A stretch of 64,000 nucleotides of DNA from Liriodendron chinense (Eukaryota; Streptophyta; Magnoliopsida; Magnoliales; Magnoliaceae), in contig PVNU02000868.1 in the NCBI GenBank assembly GCA_003013855.2, positions 4,892,501 through 4,956,500 of the forward strand, written 5' to 3'. Of the stretch, positions 11,431 through 22,345 are shown piece by piece (positions within the stretch are counted from its first letter, which is position 1; every line of letters starts with the position of its first letter). A model generated the notes under the pieces. It was not told where the DNA came from and searched no databases. It saw only the letters and a program-made list of their open reading frames with translations. The position numbers were made by a program, and so were the translations under genes.

Positions 11431-12000
11431 ACTTTAACCTCGGCCCAAGAAGAAATTTTTTTGTCAAACATATAAACTGATAATAGCTGGAAATATGCAT
11501 ATTCTATAGTGCAACATCCTACTCAAACATCTGAAAATATGCATCCGTAGTGCAACATCCTACTCAAAACCTGGAAAAAAAAATAATGTAAAGTTTGCAT
11601 TACAGGCCCACATGCATACTCGTGCAAGCAAAAAGAACAACCTTGAACCCAACTAAAACATGAAGTTTTTTTCTTTGAATATGCTAAAACATGAAGGTAT
11701 GACACATTGGAGCCAATACTAAAGACTTCATACTACAATCTTGTTCTTCATCTTCTTCTTTGAAAGTACAAACCAAACTCACCATCATCTTCTACTCAAG
11801 TATAAACCTACTTAAGAACTTGAAAGAAATATTGGGGAAGGTTAAAAAATAAAAGACCATAACAGAAAAGATGAGACTTACATCCAATTGGAGTTCTGTG
11901 GGGATCTGCCATCAATTGGAGTTAGGAAAAACAACTGGGTCTAGAACTTTGCTGGACAAAGGTTGGAGCACACCACATATAACTTCGTTAATTCTGTTGA

Positions 12001-12290
12001 AAAACTTTACATCATTCGGGCGGGCACCATGCACGAAAAGATTCGAGCCTCACCTATCATATACCCCTAAAGAAGTAAAAAACTTTACATACTTCGGGCG
12101 AGCACCACAAGAAGTTACGCATCACCTATCATATGCCTTATCAAAGCCAAAAACTTTACATCCTTACAAAAAGATTCTTGCCTCACCTATTGTATGCCAT
12201 AAAATAAAAAATAAAAATAAAAACTTCACATCCTTCGGGTGGGCACCACCAAAAGATTCGGGCTTCACCTATTGTATAACCCATCAAAGC
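12001..12290 (+). repeat. Degenerate tandem repeat, four units of 70-78 bp
   Basis: Four units each start aaaactttacat and contain cttcgggcggGCACCAC and a tcacctat(c/t)(a/g)tatgcc block. Starts are near 12001, 12078, 12150 and 12220. A diverged fifth unit lies at about 10565-10625. The spacing is not a multiple of three throughout, so the open frame across it is not good evidence of coding. Confidence 0.75.
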
Positions 12291-12514
12291 AATATCATGC
12301 AATTTTAAAACAACAAAAACCACCTCAAAATTTATAGGACGCTCCCGATCAACATGTCATCCCAAATTACGGTCTTTAGTGCCCATTGGTTGATTGTTAT
12401 CAGATGGCGGTGATGGTTGCATATGAAATTTCAAACTTAAATGAATAATGACTCACAATATTTAAACATGTTTATTCATTATTACACCAAATCGAAATAT
12501 TAGTTTTACCTTGC

Positions 12515-12604
12515 TATACAGGAGGGGATTCCAAATCCAAGGTACCAAACACAACTAGGGTATTTCGAATCCAGGGGGTTCCAAATCCACGCTCCAAACA
12601 GGCC
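12515..12604 (+). mobile_element. Right end of a Tourist-like MITE
   Basis: The end reads ggttccaaatccacgctccaaacaggcc followed by TTA. In reverse complement it matches the left end of the MITE at 46487 (gggcctgtttggagc, then ggatttggaaccccctg). The left end of this copy was not found, so it is partial. Confidence 0.55.
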
Positions 12605-12827
12605 TTAAGCAACACTTTTCAATAAAAGCAAACAAGGAAAGTGGGGTGCATAGAATTTGCCCCTACTACATGCCTCTACATGCATCCATCATGCAATGCA
12701 CCAGGTCGACCCATCCATGTAGATAACTTGTATAAAAATCAGGCATTTCGGGTGTCAAAATGGCCTAATTTTTTTAGCAGCCATTTGTTTTAACAACACA
12801 AATATTTCTAACACTGTTAACTCTGAA

Positions 12828-12985
12828 AATCCCTAATTAGGGATTGGGAAATAAAAAAAACCCCAATCACGTGCTCGATTGCATAACCCTAATTAGGGTT
12901 TCGAATATGAAAATCCCTAATTACGGATTAAGGAATCAGAAATCCCCAATTACATTCACCATTATAGAAACCTAATTAGGGTTTT
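12828..12985. repeat. Cluster of CCTAATTAGG palindromes
   Basis: Four related palindromes lie within 160 bp. AATCCCTAATTAGGGATT at 12828-12845 and AACCCTAATTAGGGTT at 12885-12900 are perfect, the copy at 12912-12929 has one change, and 12968-12984 is partial. They embed the AAACCCTA telo-box motif on both strands. Confidence 0.7.
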
Positions 12986-13049
12986 GGCATTCAACGTGAG
13001 CGAGAGGGGGGAGGGGGATTTCAGTGCTGAAATGAGCCAATTAAAGAAA

Positions 13050-13400
13050 CTACCTGTTAGAGAAGAGAGGAGAAGTTCTTGGAAAAATACATTCTTTTCC
13101 GATCAGAAAGAGAGATGAAACCTCAGATGTTGACAAGCTCGCATAGGAATATGAGGGATCAAGGGTCACCACCAAGCCACTCGTAACAGTCGATGGAGAA
13201 GAGGGAGAGCGAGAGCGAGAGCCGAACCTCGTCGCAGGTTGAGGCAAACCGGCCAGATTGGGTTTGGAGAAGATAGTCGAGGAGGGAGGGAGGGAGAGAG
13301 AGGGAGGGGAGAGAGAGAGAGAGAGAGAGTGGTAATGAGAGAGAGAAATGAGTCTCTCGCGCCTACTCACGGGCTCGCCTTGTAGCACGTGGGATGGCAT
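13050..13400 (-). other. Open frame, possible first exon of unknown gene
   Basis: 116 codons open on the minus strand with a Ser/Pro-rich, arginine-containing N-terminus (part of it encoded by a CT microsatellite). The end is compatible with a splice donor (AACAG|GTAGTT at about 13051-13056). It could be a first exon of a minus-strand gene with an organelle presequence, or a chance frame in CT-rich DNA. No family is recognised. Confidence 0.2.
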
Positions 13401-13481
13401 CTCACGTTAGTGGAATGCTAGCACGCCACGTAGGGGGCGCACGATGTTGGGTAAGTCCGGGGTTGCACCTAATCCGCTCCC

Positions 13482-13700
13482 CTCACACAACACCTCACCC
13501 CCGACGTAGGCCTTCTCTTCCATCTTTGCAATTCCAAAGCGCTTTTGCAACTTCACTAGTGTCATCCTCATAACCAAGGTGTCTCCGGCGATCACAGGTT
13601 TCCGGAACCTCACTTTGTCGATCCCTGCAAAGAAGAAGTTCTCGCGAGAGCCCCCCACCTCCGGTTGTAGCATCACCAAGCCTCCGACCTGGGCCATGGC
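13482..13700 (-). pseudogene. Truncated copy of FabZ last exon
   Basis: This encodes AMAQVGGLVMLQPEVGG through KAYVGGEVLCEG, the C-terminal half of a plastid 3-hydroxyacyl-ACP dehydratase. It is preceded by the same GATCCAG acceptor as the intact gene's exon 4. Similarity to 35804-36025 stops abruptly at 13482. The last ~11 codons and the stop are missing, and the frame runs on into unrelated sequence to 13407. No exons 1-3 lie upstream; the PPR gene is there instead. It carries KMEEK where the intact copy has KMEGK. The fragment belongs to the duplicated block 13482-18968 and is probably not functional. Confidence 0.88.
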
Positions 13701-16029
13701 CTGGATCACCACATTCATTGATCAAGAGATGGAAGAAAAGTGTTAAGAGGAAATCAATCAGTGCATTTTGTTAAGGGGCAGATTATTCATTTGCAGTTCC
13801 ATACGGAGTGGAGAAGCTGATATTGCAATGCATAACTCCATTGGCCTCCTCTCTTTTGTATAGAGAGAATCCAAAAAATGGACAAGGAAAGCCCCTGCAG
13901 ATTCCCGCAGTAATTTCATTCTTTGGTTCAAAGTGTAGTTTTCCATGGAAATGTTAAAAGGCCAGCGGTTAAACAACAAGATGATGTCTCTCAGCCATGA
14001 AAATCAACATTTAACACTTTCTTTTTTGAAGAAGAAACCAATATCCAAGTTTCTTAGGGAAAACCTTGGAAAAGGAAGATTTCCATGGAAATATACTTTT
14101 CCCTGTTGTTGAAAGCAGCGTATCGAAGTTGTTGAAATTGCAGGGGAATTGCAAAAAACATGTTATCGAAGTTGTTGACAACCAATTTCCCTGATTTTCA
14201 AAGTCATGGAAATCCAATTTCCACAAGTGACTCCAATACTCAGATTTCTTGGTATTTCGAGGCATGGAAATTGGATTTTCACAGCCCCAAAACTCAGATT
14301 TCAACATACCTTGGGGCGAGAAAAAGGGGCACGAATAATTGGAATTCCGTCCCCAAGAAAAGCCAATGAATTCCGTCCCCACACCTCTCCTCACTTTAAT
14401 AGCAAATTTACAGAGTTTTAATCAGTTTTTTTTTTTCTTCTTCTTTTCTTTTCTTTTCTCTTCTTTCTTTCTTTCTTTTTGCTGAACATATAGGTGTAGG
14501 TGGAGTGGTTTAACTAGCTTGACTTGATCCCTGCAAAAGGCTGAACTAGGTCAAGAACTTTGGCCTTAATTCAACTCTATTCGATGATGGACAGTCGGTA
14601 TTAGGTGGGGTGTCCACAGTACATGATATGAATTACAGGAAAATTAGTTACCATTAGATTATTACATATAACCATGGGATGCAAGTATAAAAAAGAAAAA
14701 TATATATATTTTTTTAATCTCGACTTTCCGTCATTCTTTTGAGAAGTAATGAAAAACTTTTTTTTCAGGAAAAACAACCAACCTTTAGCAAGACTCTTGG
14801 CTGACTCATTCACCTCTCTTCTTACATCGCAAATGAAATGTGCATCCCTAAGGCAATAGAAGTATAGAACAAATTTCATTGAACATAAATTGGAATCACC
14901 AATGGTTTAGAGTGCCTTCTATCTGTCCAGTTGGTGACACTAGAAGAATAGTCTTCACAATAACTAGACTCAATAACTCTTTCCCTAAAAATATCAACCA
15001 AGCTTACCTAGACCATGGACCACTCTGGTAGGTGGTACCAGAAGGATACCTGGTCCAATATGTCGCATGCTATAAGTAGGATCATGCAGGCTACTCCAAT
15101 ACATGCACAATTTATATGCAATACGATTTTACGTGCAAATTGATATAGTAGTTTACACATAAAATGATGAATGTTCTTATTATAGATCCGGTCTACATGT
15201 ATTATATTATAATTTATATGCATGCTAGTACATAAATCAAAGTATCAATCTCTACATTCTAAATATAAATTTATGAGTACAGAACCACAATTTTGGATCA
15301 GTATAAATAGCAATACTGATTGGAAATGGCCCATAAGCCAGATGACACTAATCAAACTGGAAAAGGTAGGGTTTATTGATTTAAGTTACACTGGTCTCCA
15401 CCCAACCTAGGGCAAAACCTCAGCCTCTGAGGCACATCTTATGCAAGCTGGCCTGAAAAAAGTGTAGATGACGTTACCTTCTGGACACCAACCACTCCAC
15501 TCAGACCTCAACTTGCAGCATGCAGGGGGGACTTCAATCTTGGCACCAATGACAAAATACAGCACTGTAATTCCTTTACATTCCGGACGAAGGGAACCAT
15601 CTAAATAATAGAATTGCTTGCTTCTCCAAGGGGGCCTCAGAATTGAAGATAAATATTAGTTCTCTCCGTCCATAATTCCCAGCAAAGAGACGTTAAGAGC
15701 ATTCTCCAAAGAACGGAACCTCTCTCTTTAAACAGAGAGAGATATCCAAGCTTATGAAGTCTACTGGTCAACTGATCACCTCTCTCATACACTAGAAAAA
15801 GAAATGTTTAACCTTGAGGGAGTAGAACAAATTTTATTGAACATGAAATTGGAACCTCCCAAGGCTCAAAATGTACTCTTAACCACCCAATTGATGACAT
15901 TTAAATAATCTCCCTCCACCATAAAAGGAATCAATTGCTCTTTTTCTAAGAGTTCGACCCCTCTCTACAGGTAAAAAACTCCCCTTCGAGGCATCTCCTA
16001 TGCCAGCCAGCAAGATGAAAGTGAAGATG

Positions 16030-17165
16030 ATGTTGCCTTTCTCATCATGGAGGACAGCAATCGGTCAACTTTTGCGAAGATGAATGGATAGAAGATTGTC
16101 CTCTGTCAATCAAAGTTTCTAAAATTGTATAGGATCGTGCCCGACAAAGAAGCATCATTGAGAGATTGTGTAGAACAGCATGTGGGAAAATGTATCAGGA
16201 ACATTGATATCAGAAGAAATCTTGAGGAAGAGATGGAGGACTTCCAAAAGCTGCTTCAACAGCTGGAAGAAATGCACATTAATCATGACAGCAATGACAT
16301 TAGGATCTGGAAGAGAACCATCAACGAAGTTCACAGAAAAATCCTATTTTTCATAATTTTCGGGCCCAAGTAAAGACAGTTTGCTAACTCGATGTGGAGT
16401 TCAAAAGGCCCCCCAATAGTGGTTAGAGATTCTCAGTGAGGTGCTGACAGTTGACAAGCTGAAATGCATAGGTACTCCTATCCTGGCCCATTCTGTAGTA
16501 AAGGAATTCTTTGGAGTCTCATCCCGTTCGTTCTCTGTTGGGAGACATGGAAAGGAAGAAAGAACCAGATCTTCAAAGACACAAATTTCTCTCGAGGCGA
16601 TCATAGAGTAGATTAAGTTCATGGTTGAGTGGGCCTTCATCTCCAAGGAGGTTGAAGATCATTCAATAGCAGATATTTGCAGAAATTGGGCCGCTGAGGT
16701 GAAGTTTTCACCCCATCATCCCAATCGGTTTGAAGCATGGACTCCTCCCCTTCAGGGTTTCTCAAACTGAATTTTAGTGGGTCCTCGATTGGTCCTTGGG
16801 AGGATGGCAAGTGTGGGGGGAGTTCTGAGAAATTTTTGACAGAGAGATGATCACTGCTTTCTCCGGGACCATTACAATGCATCAAGCGGCTCATGCGGAG
16901 GCGATCGGGACATGTGTGGGTCTCCATCTCCTTGCATCATCTCCTCCCTCTACAACTATCATCAAAGGTCATGCGCTTAACTTGGGCATCCACTGGAGCT
17001 AAACCGTGGGTGCATCACTACAGTTTCAATGAAATCAGATCCTTGATTGCCAGATTAAATACTTCTTTCAGTCTTGTAAAAAGGGGCCGAATGATATGGC
17101 CATAAATCTAGTACTGGAAGGTTGTAGCAGGTCATCTCTGTGTTTTAGGACTTGCATCTCATTTT
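16030..17165 (+). pseudogene. LINE (L1-type) 3' remnant, left copy
   Basis: In several broken frames the plus strand encodes pieces typical of the end of a plant L1 pol: NFCEDEW with PLSIK, YRIVPDKEASLRDCVEQHVGK, then DFQKLLQQLEE and NDIRIWK (the region after the RT). A terminal RNase H follows: WTPPLQGFLKLNFSGSS, then AFSGTITMHQAAHAEAIG with the conserved Glu, and a CKKGPNDMAINLVLEGC segment. Numerous frameshifts and stops. It sits inside the FabZ intron-derived block and is collinear with 39070-40236, so it predates the duplication. Confidence 0.72.
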
Positions 17166-19117
17166 TATTTTCATTCAATAAATGATTGTTGTCAGTTGCT
17201 CAATTTCCACTCCAACCTACTTTTTACTTCATTCCGACTTTTATGCATGCCCCCCCTAGGAGGCCTATTTGCTTTAGATAGGGATGTATTTTTATGTTGT
17301 ACTTGTCAATATCGCAATTGCAAATGCATGAGCATGATAGAGTGTTTTGAAACTAGATTATAAAGATAACTAACTTTAAAGAGGTGCACTCCGAAGCTAA
17401 TGTGCATCCCACATGATGCATACAGGATATCCAACCCATCCATCAGATTGCACATAAACCACGCAATAGGCCTCCTATTGAAATCAATGGTAGGCATCAC
17501 TCTTGACTTGTTACCTGTGGTTGGCCCACCTAAGTTTCAGACTGGGGTGATTTTTTTATACCAAGGTACCTTGAGGTCATGCATCTGAAGGACGGGTTGG
17601 ATGTCCTTAATACATCACAATGGCCCCACTTCTATTCGGTAGCACTGTAGCATACAGTGGTATCGGTAACACCGAGCTGTGCCCCAATTTCAAAATAGCA
17701 GATTGTTATGATGACTTGAAATTCAAATAAAAAAAAATATTGAATAACATTTATGATCATGTTATCGAAGTGAATTTTGAGAGGGATGGGCAACCAAAGG
17801 TGTCCTCACAACACGTATATTCCAAATCAATGACAGTATAGAGCATTTCCTAGCCATCGGTAGACGGTTAACTTAAAATCATCCAATCAAAGTGGTTTTC
17901 AAAAGAGATGTTGGATCAAATGTATGGACTAATATCCATATATGCCACTTCTAAAAAGACACTACAACTTAGAAAATGGTGGTGAACCACTTTTAGTTTT
18001 TGTCCTATGGCCAGAGGCAAATATCAAATGGTCAACTATGTGCAAATTCAATACAAATTACAACTCTGTCCTTCTCATATGAAAACAGCCTAAATAAGAT
18101 AGTTCCATTAATCAGTTTGTTTTAGATAGAGATGTAATTTTTATGTTATATAATCCCAATCATAGAGATCCTAATTTGTCCCTTACAAAATGAAAAGCTG
18201 AGTAATAGTACACAAAACTGTCCTAACAAAGGAATGGTTTATGAGTTGCCATCAGGCTTCACTCATTCGTCTCAAAACTCATCACCAACCCTTCAAAGAT
18301 CCCTAATTAATAATCACTTCAAACAATCCTGTGATAAAGGGTGAAATGAAATGGATAAACAAATACCCATGCCTTGTTCCTAAAGAGTGAAAATGAGTCT
18401 CTTTGGCATAACATACGAAATCTAGAATATCAAGCAGAATAAAACCTATTTTGTCTAAGATTATTGTAAGAAAGGTTTCTCCAATCGATTAATAGGGTAA
18501 TCCTAATCTAGATTTACCATGTCAGCTCTCACTTAAAAATTCTACTTCCAAAACAAAAGTTACCTGCCCTAAGCAATAGGAAATGGAAGTGGGGGGAGGA
18601 GTGGAACATACCCCCCCCCCCAAATAAAATAAAAAAAACTTACAACCCCAAACATCTGGTAACAGTAAGATCTGAAAGAAAGAAGACTACTCAGAGATAA
18701 TACTTTGGGCAACTATAAACTAAATACATTAATTTTTTGAGTCTACAATGAGTGTTTTCATGAAGAAATTACCTTAGTCATGAGTGTTGTCAAATGAATG
18801 TCCCAAGCATGTTACAGTACACAAATCCATTGATATCCACTTCTTAGTAGCAGAAATCCCCTTTATTGAGATGCCACTTCCCCTCCAGAATCTCATACTC
18901 CTATTGCCCCTAACAACAACCACCACTAACATGTTCCCACCAAGACGACTTTAACTTTGGTGCTCTTCATGTCATATAACCCCATATAATAAATTAACAA
19001 AGTGAGGTCAGTTGCACGCTTGAATGGTAACATGTCTTGTGTCACAATAGCTCATCTGCAATTCCATGCAATAGACGTATGATTTCTAATCTTATTCGTA
19101 TTTGAGTTTGTCTACAC

Positions 19118-21514
19118 CTAGATCTCAATCCAACTGTATCCAGGCTCTTTCATAACTCCTCTTTCTTTCATCCTCCTCCTCACCTTTGCCGCATCTTCCC
19201 AACTTCCCTCTTCAGCATACACCTTCGACAACAACACGTAGGTTGCATCATTGTCTGGCATCAAATGAAGCAACCGCTCTGCAGCCAATTCCCCCAACTC
19301 TCTATTCCCATTAATCCTACAACCACTAAGTAAGGATCTCCAAACAGCGGCCCATGGCTCAAAGGGCATGTCTTCAATGACTTCTTTTGCTTCTTTAAGA
19401 AACCCACTGCGTGCAAGTAAATCAACCAAGCAAGCAAAATTCTCGGCAGATGGGTGCATCCCATAATCAGAACTTATCGAATTAAAGAACTTGCGCCCCT
19501 GGCCCACAAGGCCCAGATGACTACAAGCTGAAATAACCGACACAAAAGTTGCATGGTTCGGCTGTAGATTGGCACGCTTCATTTTCTCGAAGAGTCCAAT
19601 AGCTTCTGTAATAAGACCATGTTGTGCATAGGCTGTGATCATGGTGTTGAAGAGGATTGCATCATCATCTCTTGACAACTGAACAAAAGCCATCCTTGAG
19701 CTATCAATATCTCCACATTTAGCATACGCATCTATAACGGCACTTGCTATGCATAGGTGCTTCTCAAATCCCGTTTTGACTACATACAAATGGATGCATT
19801 TGCTTTGGTTAAAAGCAGTGATATTCGCACACGCACTCAAAGTGCTGCCCAATATGAACTCATCTGGCTTCTCACCAGTCTCTCTAAGGCGATTCAAAAG
19901 CACTAAAGCTTCATAGCTACGACCTTGTTGTGAAAAAGCGGAAATCATGGACCCCCAAGATGCCAAATCTAGTACACCAATGCTGCAAAAAATCTTAAAC
20001 GAATCATCAATCTGTCCAAGTCTCGCATAAGCATTGATCAGCGAACAACACACAAAGCGGTGAGAATCAAAACCAGATTTGATGATCCCCGCATGGATCT
20101 GTCGACCTATTTCTTGGTGTTCATGTCTAGAACAAGCCCCTAAAATACTCGAGCATGTGATCTCATCGGCTTCAATTCCTGACCCACGTAAATTACAGAA
20201 AAGCCTTAGCGCTTCTGTACTACATCCATTCAAGGTATACCCAACAATCATTTCATTACAAGTGATTATGTTTCTAGTAGGGAGATTTTCAAATATAAAT
20301 GATGCATTCTCAACGTCACCGCATCGAGAGAACATATCAATAAGTGAATTGCCAACCAGGGCATCATTAAGGAACCCAAGACGGTAAGCAAAACAATAGA
20401 ACTGAAGCCCAAGAAAAAGATTAGCAACAACACCACAAAGCCTAAACAAAATTGACAAAGTAATTTGGTTCGGCTTCAATCCCGTTGATACCATTTTAGA
20501 GAAAAATTCCACAACTTCTCTCACATTCTCATCTTGAGCAAAGCCAGCAATCACAGTGTTCCAAGATATAACATCTCTCTGTTGCATCCTGTTAAAAAGC
20601 ATTAGAGCCCAGTCCTTTCTACTAGCCTTAAAGTACATATTGATAAGCGAATTCATCACCGAGGAACTGAACTCTTTCACATTATGGATAATCAAACCAT
20701 GAATCTGCCGGCCGAAATTCAAATCACCTGAAATCGAGCACCCCTTGAGAGCGTTTATGAAAGTGAATTCATCCATAACTAATCCATTTCCATGCATAAA
20801 AGATACTAGTTCCATCACTTCAAAGCTATAGCCATTAATCGCATAACCTCCAACCATGGCATTCCAACAAGCTACGTCACGATCACTCATACACCCAAAC
20901 ACGCACTCTGCTGCTTCCACATTCCCACATTTTGCATACATGTGGAGAAGCGGACTGCCGACAAACAAATTCATCTCAATTCCCATCTTCAATGCAAGAC
21001 AATGAACACAAGAACCAAATTCAATTGCCTCCACATTAGCGCATGCCCTTAGGACACTGCCGAAACCAAACTCATTCGGTCGGAACCCATCTTCCATCAT
21101 CTCCAAAAAAAGTTCCAACCCAATTTCAAGTTCACCACTCTGAACAGCTCCCGACATGATCGAAGTCCAAGAAACAAGATTTCTCTCACGCATTTCATCA
21201 AACACTCTGAGCGCATGGCCTAAGAAACCACATTTTGAGTACATGTTAAGCAGATTGTTTTGAGAAAAGGTGTACTTAGACAATCCAGACTTGATGATTT
21301 GCGCATGGATTTGGCTGCCCAAAAGGAGTGATTTGGTTTTTGAAGAGAGGATGAGAAGAGATGCAAGGGCAGTTTGGTCATTTCCTTTTGAGATGTCAGA
21401 AGAAAGTGATGAGGGTCTTGAAGTGTGGAGCTGATGGGAAGAGTTCAAAGGGATGAAGAATTTGAATTTGAATTTGAATGATTTGTGTGTTAGAGAGAGT
21501 TTGATTCTTTTCAT
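19118..21514 (-). CDS. PLS-class pentatricopeptide repeat protein, E subgroup
   Basis: The open frame gives 798 residues from the ATG at 21514. The frame is open further upstream to 21841, but that stretch looks like noncoding leader, whereas MKRIKLSLTHKSFKFKFKFF is a good basic, organelle-type presequence, so I prefer this start. From about residue 50 the protein is a chain of PPR motifs of the P, L and S types, with typical text such as NNLLNMYSKCGFLGHA, DVACWNAMVGGYAINGY and SAVIDAYAKCGDIDSS. The last ~60 residues (AAERLLHLMPDNDATYVLLS through RMKERGVMKEPGYSWIEI) are an E motif. There is no DYW domain. Such proteins bind single-stranded organelle RNA and often specify C-to-U editing sites with a partner supplying the deaminase. 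The gene is intronless, as usual. A broken copy of its 3' half is at 23916-25497. Confidence 0.93.
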   Translation of the reverse strand: MKRIKLSLTHKSFKFKFKFFIPLNSSHQLHTSRPSSLSSDISKGNDQTALASLLILSSKTKSLLLGSQIHAQIIKSGLSKYTFSQNNLLNMYSKCGFLGHALRVFDEMRERNLVSWTSIMSGAVQSGELEIGLELFLEMMEDGFRPNEFGFGSVLRACANVEAIEFGSCVHCLALKMGIEMNLFVGSPLLHMYAKCGNVEAAECVFGCMSDRDVACWNAMVGGYAINGYSFEVMELVSFMHGNGLVMDEFTFINALKGCSISGDLNFGRQIHGLIIHNVKEFSSSVMNSLINMYFKASRKDWALMLFNRMQQRDVISWNTVIAGFAQDENVREVVEFFSKMVSTGLKPNQITLSILFRLCGVVANLFLGLQFYCFAYRLGFLNDALVGNSLIDMFSRCGDVENASFIFENLPTRNIITCNEMIVGYTLNGCSTEALRLFCNLRGSGIEADEITCSSILGACSRHEHQEIGRQIHAGIIKSGFDSHRFVCCSLINAYARLGQIDDSFKIFCSIGVLDLASWGSMISAFSQQGRSYEALVLLNRLRETGEKPDEFILGSTLSACANITAFNQSKCIHLYVVKTGFEKHLCIASAVIDAYAKCGDIDSSRMAFVQLSRDDDAILFNTMITAYAQHGLITEAIGLFEKMKRANLQPNHATFVSVISACSHLGLVGQGRKFFNSISSDYGMHPSAENFACLVDLLARSGFLKEAKEVIEDMPFEPWAAVWRSLLSGCRINGNRELGELAAERLLHLMPDNDATYVLLSKVYAEEGSWEDAAKVRRRMKERGVMKEPGYSWIEI

Positions 21515-21869
21515 GGCAAAGAAAGCAACTTCTTTTGGCTTTTTGATGCTGGGAATTTGATATATATCAGCAAACATATGCGATATGTGTGCATGTGGAG
21601 CCCACGTGATGGACGGCTTGGATATTTTACCTGTGTCCACGCTGGTAGGCGATGCCTTTCTTTCCTTTTTCTTGCCTTTCGTTTTTATTAACGAAAGGTC
21701 GTTGTTTTCGCCAACTAGCCGTGGCTGCTGGGCCCCAATACCGGCTCGATAGTGCGTCATGCGGCCAGACACTAGCAGGGTAGTGGCCCATTCATCTGTG
21801 TCTTGATTGGTGCATCCATTACTTGAAAAGATGGGAGGCATGCTTTACAGGCAAGCTAAGCGTCAGTAG

Positions 21870-22345
21870 TGTGGTGTGGCCCACTTTCATCATTGAAACC
21901 GTCCACACAAAACACTCACTAGCGTATGTGTGTTATCCACGCCGTTCATCCATTTTTCTATCTTATTTTAAGGCACGAGCCCAAAAATGAGACAGATCCA
22001 AATCTTACGTCGGACCACACCACAGGAAAACAGTGGAGATTGAACGTCCACCATTAAAATCTTCCTAGGGCCCACTGTAATGTTTATTTTCCATCCAACC
22101 TCTTGATAAGGCCACATAGACCTAGATGAAGGGACAAAACAAATATCAGCTTGATACCAAACTTCTGTGGCCCCCAAAAAGTTTTCAACGGTGAGCATCA
22201 ATCCCCACTGTTTTCCTGTGGTGTGGTCCACGTAAGATTTGGATCTGTCTCATTTTTGGGCTCATGCCTTACCATAAGATGGAAAAATAGATGGACCGCA
22301 GTGGATAACACACATACATCATGGTGGGCCCCACAGAGATTTGAA
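21870..22345. repeat. Palindromic (foldback) module, complete copy
   Basis: The arms around 21968-22030 and 22205-22265 are nearly perfect reverse complements (ccactgttttcctgtggtg paired with caccacaggaaaacagtgg), with an internal gap of about 180 bp. The outer edges read tatccac...gttcatcc and ggatggacc...gataac. The single strand would fold into a long hairpin. This is the clearest free-standing copy of the module repeated through the window. Confidence 0.8.

Larger units (their letters stand above)
13482..18968 (+). repeat. Duplicated FabZ block, left copy
   Basis: Collinear and same orientation as 35804-43736: most of FabZ exon 4 plus intron 3 up to about 470 bp from exon 3. Identity in the exon is about 96% by eye. 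This copy lacks a 694 bp MITE (empty site at 14054-14056), one unit of a 260 bp tandem duplication, long G and C runs, and a 1.36 kb segment present on the right. It ends at 18968 against the block shared by the PPR gene and its pseudogene. Confidence 0.9.

Noticed and set aside
11871..12308. 145-residue open frame with repeated peptide (KNFTSFGRAP)
   Set aside because: It comes from tandem DNA repeats whose spacing (78, 71, 70) changes the frame, so one unit is read out of phase with the others.
13407..13718. Left FabZ exon as a short functional gene
   Set aside because: It has no exons 1-3, the Met used as start lies in the intron, and the C-terminus runs into unrelated DNA.
21515..21841. 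109-residue N-terminal extension of the PPR protein
   Set aside because: Open by chance. It lacks presequence or PPR character and contains text like the TE-rich flank, while the internal Met starts a good targeting sequence.
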